A DNA stretch of 64,000 bases from Syntrophales bacterium (GTDB lineage: Bacteria; Desulfobacterota; Syntrophia; Syntrophales; PHBD01), in contig DAOSEM010000001.1 of the NCBI GenBank assembly GCA_035363115.1, positions 1,116,001-1,180,000 on the forward strand, written 5' to 3'. Within the stretch, counting starts at the first letter, position 1. Every line of letters begins with the position of its first letter. Below, piece after piece: positions 58,438-64,000 of this stretch. A program made the translations under genes and the position numbers. The notes beneath the pieces were generated by a model. It saw only the letters and a list, made by a program, of their open reading frames with translations. It did no database searches and was not told the origin of the DNA.

Positions 58438-59022
58438 TCAGCGATTCACCAGGAGCAGATTGACATCCCGGCTGCTTTCCTTGAGCAGATGGCGCAGGAC
58501 GGCCTTGTGGGCGGCGAAATCGTAATTCAGGAAGGCGTCCCGGACCTCTTCCGTCTCTCCGAGAAATCGGATTGCGACATGAAACCCCTGCTCCTGCTCG
58601 ATGGAGCGGAGGACTTCCCCGTAAAGCGTGAGCAGGACATGGGGCTGTCCATAGAGGAGCAGCTTCAGCTCTAGAATTTCGCCCGGTTCGAACGCCTCGA
58701 GGGAGGAAAAGCGCATCCCGTTGGCGCTCAGGTTCAGAACCCGGAATGAAAGGGCTATGAATCCCTTTCTCTCGGGAATCAGTAGACTCAGGATGGCCGA
58801 CAGCTTGTTGTCCAGGCGGGAGAGGACCTCGGAGAGGGACGCGCTGTCCAGGGAGGGGGGAGTCGTGAAGTCCACGATGATGGCCCCTTTTTCCACCTTC
58901 GAAACGAGTTCGTCGGCGGATGTCGCCGCAACGCGGAATGTCGCCATGGGCTGGTACGTATTAACCCTGGAATACCGGCGCAGATTCTTTTCTTTTTTTG
59001 AAGGTTTTCTTTTCAAGAGCAT
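58438..59022 (-). CDS. PilZ-domain protein (c-di-GMP binding)
   Basis: 194 residues. The c-di-GMP-binding pattern appears as RRYSRV (about 15-20) and a later NLSANGMRF (about 98-106), although the two parts are separated by an ~80-residue helical insert (ADELVSKVEKGAIIVDFTTP to LLIPERKG) that is unusual for a simple PilZ. It may be a YcgR-like or two-part domain. It lies 66 bp downstream of the PilT-like gene, suggesting it couples c-di-GMP to twitching or secretion. Confidence 0.75.
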   Translation of the reverse strand: MLLKRKPSKKEKNLRRYSRVNTYQPMATFRVAATSADELVSKVEKGAIIVDFTTPPSLDSASLSEVLSRLDNKLSAILSLLIPERKGFIALSFRVLNLSANGMRFSSLEAFEPGEILELKLLLYGQPHVLLTLYGEVLRSIEQEQGFHVAIRFLGETEEVRDAFLNYDFAAHKAVLRHLLKESSRDVNLLLVNR

Positions 59023-59088
59023 AACCCCCTGTTGTAACCGTGCATTTCATCCACCAGACCGGGATTGGGGCGGTCGGCGGGGAACCGG

Positions 59089-60345
59089 TCATCGTTTCTC
59101 GAATTCCTTGATGAGTTCCTCAATGGAGGCTTCTTCTTCGATACTTACCAGGTTTTCCAGGCCGCCCACGTCATGACCGCGCCGTGATGCAACGGCAGGT
59201 CCCTGCACGACCTCGAACGTGTCCGGGGCCGAGGCTGCCTCCGGAATGCGCAGAGGGGCCTCTGCGAACCCTCCCTTGCTCAACAGGGCTGAACGATACA
59301 TGGGCTCCTGGGCCTCTTCTTCCGAAGGGCGGAAGCTTTCCGACGGGGAGACGAAATTGCGTCGCGTCGAGAGAAATTCTTCCATGTAGCGGTCCGACGA
59401 GAACATGCCGCTTCCTTTCCCTGTCTGGAGGAAGCCTTCGATCTGATGCAGCTTGTTGTCCCGGATGACCGTTTTGACCGGTGAGGTTCCTCTCAGGATG
59501 GAAAGGAGGGGAACCCGGAAATCAATTCCCTTGACGGATACGAGCTGTTGCACGATGAGCCAGGAAATGACGGAGGCAAGCTGAACCCGGATGGCATCCT
59601 GGGCGTCCGGAGGAAAAGAGTTCAGGAGCCGGTAGATTGCCTCTTCCACGCTGGAGGCGTGCAGGGTTCCAATAACCAGGTGGCCGGACTCGGCTGCGTT
59701 GAGGGTCAGGCGCATCGTCTCGGGATCCCGGAGCTCGCCGACCACGATCACGTCCGGGTCTTCGCGCAGGATGTCGACGAGTCCCTGGTCGAAAGACGGC
59801 ATGTCCACGCCGAGCTCCCTCTGCTGGATGATGCATTTCTTGGAGCGGAATCGATACTCGATGGGGTGCTCCAGGGTAATGATGTGTCCCAGCCGGTTGA
59901 AATTGATTTCATCGATGATGGCGGCAATCGTGGCCGTCTTTCCCACGCCTGTGGCCCCGCAGATCAGGACGAGACCGGCGTCCGCCTGGCTGATTTCATG
60001 GAGACAGGGATGCAGATTCAGTTTGTCGATCGTAGGAGGATTGCCCGGCAGGACACGGATGGCCATGCTCAGCCCGCGGCTGGTGCTGAATGCGTTGATG
60101 CGTAAGCGGGCGCGGGCGACGCTGACGCCGAAGTCCACGGAAAAGCGCTCCTGCAGGGTCTGGAACTGTTCCGGGGAGATAAGCTTCCGGACGAGCACGT
60201 CGATTTCCCTGGCGCTCCAGGGACTGGCGCCATGGAAATAGATGCGTCCGTGTTTCCGGAAGGCCACCCGGTGGCCGGGAATGATATGAACGTCGGACGT
60301 CCTTTCCTGGATTGCCTGTTGAATCGTTTCTTCGAAACGCTTCAT
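59089..60345 (-). CDS. PilT/PilU-like retraction ATPase with C-terminal extension
   Basis: 418 residues. Walker A is GATGVGKTATI (about 130-140, differing from PilT GPTGSGKST), the Asp box is EHPIEYRF, Walker B is DVIVVGELRDPETM (about 199-212), and the His box is GHLVIGTLHASS. PilT and PilU power type IV pilus retraction in the cytoplasm. An extra ~85 residues after the ATPase domain (about 330-418) are acidic and Ser-rich; PilU also has an extended tail. No pil structural gene is nearby. It lies opposite to and between livG and livF. Confidence 0.85.
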   Translation of the reverse strand: MKRFEETIQQAIQERTSDVHIIPGHRVAFRKHGRIYFHGASPWSAREIDVLVRKLISPEQFQTLQERFSVDFGVSVARARLRINAFSTSRGLSMAIRVLPGNPPTIDKLNLHPCLHEISQADAGLVLICGATGVGKTATIAAIIDEINFNRLGHIITLEHPIEYRFRSKKCIIQQRELGVDMPSFDQGLVDILREDPDVIVVGELRDPETMRLTLNAAESGHLVIGTLHASSVEEAIYRLLNSFPPDAQDAIRVQLASVISWLIVQQLVSVKGIDFRVPLLSILRGTSPVKTVIRDNKLHQIEGFLQTGKGSGMFSSDRYMEEFLSTRRNFVSPSESFRPSEEEAQEPMYRSALLSKGGFAEAPLRIPEAASAPDTFEVVQGPAVASRRGHDVGGLENLVSIEEEASIEELIKEFEKR

Positions 60346-60576
60346 GATGTCCCCCCAACAGACGTGTTAAATATGCGTAAGATAAAAGAACCGAAGGCTG
60401 AGCCGGGACACCTGCCTTGCCATTCCCGGGGTATCGTCGCGTGCTCCATGGCTTCTATGAAATAGCAGCAAAGTAATTACAAAACGTTCTGGTAAATGCA
60501 AGGGGAAATGTTTTGGATTGTTGGATATTGCTGGTTTAGAGAAACGATCGATCGGGTCAGGAAGCAAGATTTCCCG

Positions 60577-60605
60577 TTGACTTCACCGGACCGAATATTT
60601 ATGGA
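60577..60605 (+). promoter_or_regulatory. Candidate livF promoter
   Basis: TTGACT (60577-60582), 17-bp spacer and TATGGA (60600-60605). It lies within a 299-bp AT-richer gap (60346-60644) that separates livF from the pilT-like gene. An inverted repeat GCCGTG/CACGGC follows just before the ribosome-binding site. Confidence 0.4.
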
Positions 60606-60644
60606 TGCAGCCGTGCCGTTCATGACACGGCGGCGAGGAGCAAG

Positions 60645-61367
60645 ATGTCGGAGATCCTGGGAATCAAGAACCTTCATGTTTCCTACGGGAATGTGGAAGT
60701 CCTGCATGGAATCGATCTGTCCGTAGAGGAGGGAGAGATCGTATCACTCCTGGGCGCCAACGGAGCCGGGAAATCGACGACCCTCCTGGCAGTCAGCGGG
60801 CTTGTCCGTTCGTCCGAAGGGACGATCTCTCTGGATCGGGATCCCATCCACCGCCTTCCCGCCCACGAGGTTGTCAAACGCGGGGTTACCCAGGCACCGG
60901 AGGGCAGGCGGATCTTCGGAACCTTGACGGTGGACGAAAACCTGACCCTGGGCGGCTTTGTCCGTTCGGATGCCAAGGGGATCGAAAAGACCCGCGACTG
61001 GGTCTACCGGTTGTTTCCCGTGCTGAGCGAGCGGCGTGAGCAGCTCGGCGGGACGCTGTCCGGGGGCGAGCAGCAGATGCTCACCATCGGCCGGGCTCTC
61101 ATGGCCAGGCCCAGGATTCTTCTCCTCGACGAGCCTTCGCTCGGCCTGGCGCCGCTTCTCGTCCAGACCATCTTTCAGACCATCCGGGAAATCAACCGGG
61201 CCGGCCTGACGGTTCTCCTGGTCGAGCAGAACGCGCGGGCGGCCCTGAAGCTGGCGAATCGGGGATATGTCATGGAACTGGGCCGCATCGTTCTGGAGGA
61301 TTCGGCAGCGAACCTGCTTGCGAACCCGGACGTCCAGAGGGCCTACCTCGGGGGGAGCCACAACTGA
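60645..61367 (+). CDS. livF: ABC transporter ATP-binding protein LivF
   Basis: 240 residues. Walker A GANGAGKST (about 37-45), signature LSGGEQQMLTIGRALM (about 138-153) and Walker B ILLLDEPSLGLAP (about 158-170) are clear. LivF pairs with LivG. In most genomes livG and livF are adjacent; here they are split by two opposing genes and livF has its own promoter. GAGGAGCAAG precedes the ATG. Confidence 0.93.
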   Translation: MSEILGIKNLHVSYGNVEVLHGIDLSVEEGEIVSLLGANGAGKSTTLLAVSGLVRSSEGTISLDRDPIHRLPAHEVVKRGVTQAPEGRRIFGTLTVDENLTLGGFVRSDAKGIEKTRDWVYRLFPVLSERREQLGGTLSGGEQQMLTIGRALMARPRILLLDEPSLGLAPLLVQTIFQTIREINRAGLTVLLVEQNARAALKLANRGYVMELGRIVLEDSAANLLANPDVQRAYLGGSHN

Positions 61368-61493
61368 CGGCGTTGCTGGGGAAGGCAGTCATGCGTTCCC
61401 AACAAGCGTGAAACGGCGACGAATGGATTTTCGCCTGTACGGATTCCTTAGCGATGGGAAACCGGCGGCCGGTGTGGGGAGAGGAGGGGCGCC

Positions 61494-62234
61494 ATGGACG
61501 ATATCCGCTCCGAGTTGAAGATTGCCCTCTACCGGAAGGGAGCGGCTCTCCTTGGATTTGCAGACCTCCGGGATCTTCCACCCGATTGCAGGATGAACCT
61601 GCCCGTCGGGCTTTCCATTGCCGTTGCCCTCGATCCGGTTATTGTTGCCGGCATCGGGGAGGGGCCGAATGCGGCCTATTTCGACGAGTACGGGCGGTTG
61701 AACCGGCTTCTGGCGGAACTCGGCCGGATGGCCGCGGAAATCATCGCGGACCGGGGATGGAAAGCCGTTTCCGTGGAGCCGACGCGGGAGGTCTTCTCCT
61801 CCGATTTCCGGACGCCTCTCCCCCATAAAACGGTGGCCACCCGGGCCGGGTTGGGCTGGATCGGCCGCAACGCCCTCCTGATCACGGAACCTTATGGCTC
61901 CGCTGTCCGCCTGATGACGGTTTTGACGGATGCCCCCTTCACGACATCCCCTCCGGTGGAGGTGTCCCGGTGCGGGACCTGCAGGCTGTGCGTGGACAAA
62001 TGTCCCGGGCGGGCGCCGCGGGGGGAGGAATGGAGCGTGGGAACGGACAGGGACGAGATTCTGGACGTTTATGCCTGCCACGCCACCGCCCGGAATCTCT
62101 CGGAACAGGCGGGCATCGCCGCCACGACGATCTGCGGTATCTGCATCGCGTGCTGTCCCTGGACGAAGCGTTATCTGAGGCAGAGCCTCCGATCCGACCG
62201 TCCGAGTCAGGGGATCCGGACACTTACGGATTGA
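61494..62234 (+). CDS. QueG-like double-cluster 4Fe-4S protein
   Basis: 246 residues. The C-terminal half has an epoxyqueuosine-reductase-like double Fe-S region: CGTCRLCVDKCPGRA and a later CGICIACCPW with upstream Cys in DVYACHATAR. LPHKTVATRAGLGWIGRNALLITEPYGS is the family's central motif. It is shorter than QueG (about 380) and lacks part of the cobalamin domain, so it is one of the short relatives of unknown function. It converges with the LivJ-like gene by an 11-bp overlap. Confidence 0.8.
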   Translation: MDDIRSELKIALYRKGAALLGFADLRDLPPDCRMNLPVGLSIAVALDPVIVAGIGEGPNAAYFDEYGRLNRLLAELGRMAAEIIADRGWKAVSVEPTREVFSSDFRTPLPHKTVATRAGLGWIGRNALLITEPYGSAVRLMTVLTDAPFTTSPPVEVSRCGTCRLCVDKCPGRAPRGEEWSVGTDRDEILDVYACHATARNLSEQAGIAATTICGICIACCPWTKRYLRQSLRSDRPSQGIRTLTD

Positions 62235-63390
62235 CGTTGGCGAACCACACGAAGCGGCCGTCCTGGATCTTCATGATGACAGCGCTCTTGATCGGATCGC
62301 CGGAGCCTTCGCGGAATTCCATCACTCCCGTAACCCCTTCGTACCGGGGGATTCTCGCCAGCGCATCCCGGACGGCCTGTCTGTCGAGCCTTCCCCCCGT
62401 CCGGAGGGCCTGCCGGAGAAGACCGAAAGAGTCATATGTGAGGGCGGCCACGTCATCCGGCACGCTGCCGTATTGCTTCCGGTAGGACTCCACGAACGTC
62501 CTGGCCTCTTTCGTGGCCGTTTCCGCGTCGTAGTGGGTGCTGAAGTAGCAGCCGTCGCAGTCCTTTCCGCATGCAGCCGGGAGATCCGCTGTGCCCCATG
62601 AGTCGCTGCCGAGGAACAGGGCCTGGATCCCGAGTTTTCTTGCCTGCCGTATCTGACCGGGAACCTCCGTGTAGTGATTAGGGATGAAAATCACGTCCGG
62701 CTTGGCATTCCGGATTCTTGTCAGCGGATCCGTGAAGTCCCGGGTACCGGCGGTGTAGGGCTCGTATGCAACGATCTTTCCCCCTCTCCGGATGAACACA
62801 TCCCGGAACACCTCCGCGATACCCCGGCTGTAGTCCTTCGTTTCGTCGAAGAGGACAGCGGCCGTACCGGCTTTCCGCTCGTCATAGGCGAATTTTGCCA
62901 GGACCTGTCCCTGGAACGGATCGATGTAGCACGCCCGGAACACGTATTTCTTGGGTCCCCCCGTCCGGGCGTCCAGAGTCGTTCGGGGAGTGGTGGATGA
63001 TGGAGATATGAGGACGGTCGCGGCGCTCTCGGCGGCGTCCGAGGCGGGGATGGCGAAACGGCTCTCGTTGGGACCGACGATGGCCACGACCTTGTCGCTG
63101 TCGATCAGCTTCCGGGCAGCCTGTGCCGATGCGTCCGCCTTGCCGCCGTTGTCCATGACCAGAAGTTTTACCTTGTATGTCCTGTCCCCGATGGTCAGTC
63201 CGCCGCCGTCGTTGATTTCCTTCACGGCCAGCTCGGCGGCGTTTCTGCAGGAGAGACCTACCGCGGATGCCTCTCCGGTCAACTCCGCGATCAGTCCAAT
63301 CCGGAGGTCCGTCAGGCTGTCGGAGCCGCTGCATCCGGCCAGGAACATAAGAAGCGGGACCAGCAGCGCGGACCGAAGTGTTTTCATCAT
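62224..63390 (-). CDS. LivJ-type substrate-binding lipoprotein
   Basis: 389 residues. The signal peptide ends at lipobox FLAGC (about Cys20), so it is lipid-anchored. A type I periplasmic-binding fold follows (LRIGLIAELTGEASAVGLSCRNAAELAVKEIN; AIVGPNESRFAIPASDAAESA; RGIAEVFRDVF). I chose 63390 because GGGAGGACGCC lies before it. It is a second binding protein near the liv operon, on the opposite strand, and may recruit a different ligand to the same permease. Confidence 0.88.
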   Translation of the reverse strand: MMKTLRSALLVPLLMFLAGCSGSDSLTDLRIGLIAELTGEASAVGLSCRNAAELAVKEINDGGGLTIGDRTYKVKLLVMDNGGKADASAQAARKLIDSDKVVAIVGPNESRFAIPASDAAESAATVLISPSSTTPRTTLDARTGGPKKYVFRACYIDPFQGQVLAKFAYDERKAGTAAVLFDETKDYSRGIAEVFRDVFIRRGGKIVAYEPYTAGTRDFTDPLTRIRNAKPDVIFIPNHYTEVPGQIRQARKLGIQALFLGSDSWGTADLPAACGKDCDGCYFSTHYDAETATKEARTFVESYRKQYGSVPDDVAALTYDSFGLLRQALRTGGRLDRQAVRDALARIPRYEGVTGVMEFREGSGDPIKSAVIMKIQDGRFVWFANVNP

Positions 63391-63427
63391 GAACGGCGTC
63401 CTCCCTGTCTGTCGGGGTATGCCCATT

Positions 63428-63456
63428 TTGATAAAGGAATGTCCGGTGTGAATCAA
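63428..63456 (-). promoter_or_regulatory. Candidate promoter for the LivJ-type gene
   Basis: On the minus strand TTGATT (63456-63451), 17-bp spacer, TATCAA (63433-63428), about 38 bp before the start codon. Confidence 0.45.
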
Positions 63457-63627
63457 GGAGAATAAACGGAATCGGAAACCGGGTGTGAAGACCCGGCCTC
63501 CGGAAAGGCACGGCGGCGAAACGAAGCCCTTGTGCCTGCGGGGATGCGATGGTAAAGAGAAACCGGTTTCCCGCCGGCCCGCATCCCGTTTTGGCGGATC
63601 CCCCTCCCAGCCATGCGCCAGGAGTCT

Positions 63628-64000
63628 ATGGACAACCAGAAGAAAGCCTACGGGTATGCCCTGGCCACGGTATTGCTCTGGTCGACGGTGGCCTCAGCCT
63701 TCAAGATCACCCTGCGCTACCTGACGTTCCTGGAGATGCTCTTTCTGGCTTCTCTGACATCCACCGTGGCGATCTTCGGGATCCTGTGCATCCAGGGCAA
63801 GCTCGGCCTTCTCGGGGGCATGACCCGCCGGGAGTGGCTACGCTCGGCTCTCCTGGGACTGCTGAATCCGTTCGCCTATTACCTGATCCTCTTCAAGGCA
63901 TACGACCTCCTCCCCGCCCAGGAGGCCCAGCCCCTGAATTACACCTGGCCGATCATGCTGGTCCTCCTGTCCGCCGTCATCCTTCGCCAAAGGATCCGCG
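63628..64000 (+). CDS. DMT/EamA-family transporter, 3' partial
   Basis: The frame is open to the window end (124 codons seen). Hydrophobic segments at about residues 8-22 and 33-50 and later, with LLWSTVASAFKITLRYLTFLEMLFLAS and AYYLILFKAYDLLPAQEAQPLNYTWP, fit the EamA/DMT metabolite-transporter pattern. GGAG lies only 3 bases before this ATG; an in-frame ATG at 63613 is possible. Substrate unknown. Confidence 0.75.
   Translation, partial: MDNQKKAYGYALATVLLWSTVASAFKITLRYLTFLEMLFLASLTSTVAIFGILCIQGKLGLLGGMTRREWLRSALLGLLNPFAYYLILFKAYDLLPAQEAQPLNYTWPIMLVLLSAVILRQRIR

Overview
The window is about 64 kb of GC-rich, gene-dense bacterial DNA. I see no rRNA, tRNA, CRISPR array, transposase or phage gene. 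Gene content suggests an anaerobic, fatty-acid or aromatic-acid metabolising member of the former Deltaproteobacteria (Desulfobacterota, perhaps Syntrophales-like). The supporting genes are a four-gene 2-oxoacid:acceptor oxidoreductase, paired acyl-CoA dehydrogenases, TRAP and branched-chain amino-acid type transporters, a NIL-domain ferredoxin, DUF169 and amphi-Trp proteins, and many Fe-S proteins. The taxonomic call is inference from gene families only.

Layout. 0-5.4 kb: the 3' part of an oddly ordered phosphoglycerate mutase-like gene, then macro-domain, MoaE-like, DciA-like, TrmN6-like, DUF1015 and alpha/beta-hydrolase genes. 5.4-16.5 kb: a polyhydroxyalkanoate (PHA) island. It holds a class III synthase pair (phaE-phaC), a GAF protein, phaJ, a lipoprotein and a membrane spermidine-synthase-like protein. 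Facing these are a PhaE-like coiled-coil protein, a divergent second PHA synthase homologue and two tandem phasin-like genes, and then a divergent phaR regulator with candidate operator sites. 16.5-21.6 kb: a ferritin-like protein, a coupled four-gene ArsA-type ATPase cassette, and cstA. 21.8-26.9 kb: an XRE-cupin regulator followed by a PorG/NAD(P)H-module/PorA/PorB operon. 26.9-32.4 kb: a patatin lipoprotein, then a TetR regulator and two acyl-CoA dehydrogenases with a clear palindromic operator. 32.4-35.3 kb: a repeat-rich gap and Fe-S, amphi-Trp and DUF169 genes. 35.5-39.3 kb: a TRAP transporter and an SBF-like permease.

39.5-42.9 kb: a FabH-like ketosynthase, a small acyl carrier protein and a third PHA synthase (class I type), with palindromic repeats between them. 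42.9-45.5 kb: PanE-like, MliC-like, NIL-ferredoxin and a small membrane protein. 45.6-54.3 kb: mtaB, rnc and an Elp3-like radical SAM gene, then a chemoreceptor, era, an MFS transporter and a lipoprotein with one c-type haem motif. 54.3-61.4 kb: livKHMG and livF, split by an opposing PilT-PilZ pair. 61.5-64 kb: a QueG-like Fe-S protein, a second LivJ-type lipoprotein and the start of a DMT permease.

The main theme is carbon storage linked to acyl-CoA metabolism. PhaJ can draw (R)-3-hydroxyacyl-CoA from beta-oxidation, three PhaC homologues could polymerise it, phasin-like proteins and PhaR would manage granules, and TetR-controlled acyl-CoA dehydrogenases feed the same pool. The points most worth a second look are the permuted phosphoglycerate mutase, the divergent PHA synthase with its own small partner, the histone-like tail on the class III PhaC, the FabH-ACP-PhaC cluster, and a family of about 120-bp palindromic repeats, one of which supplies a gene's stop codon.
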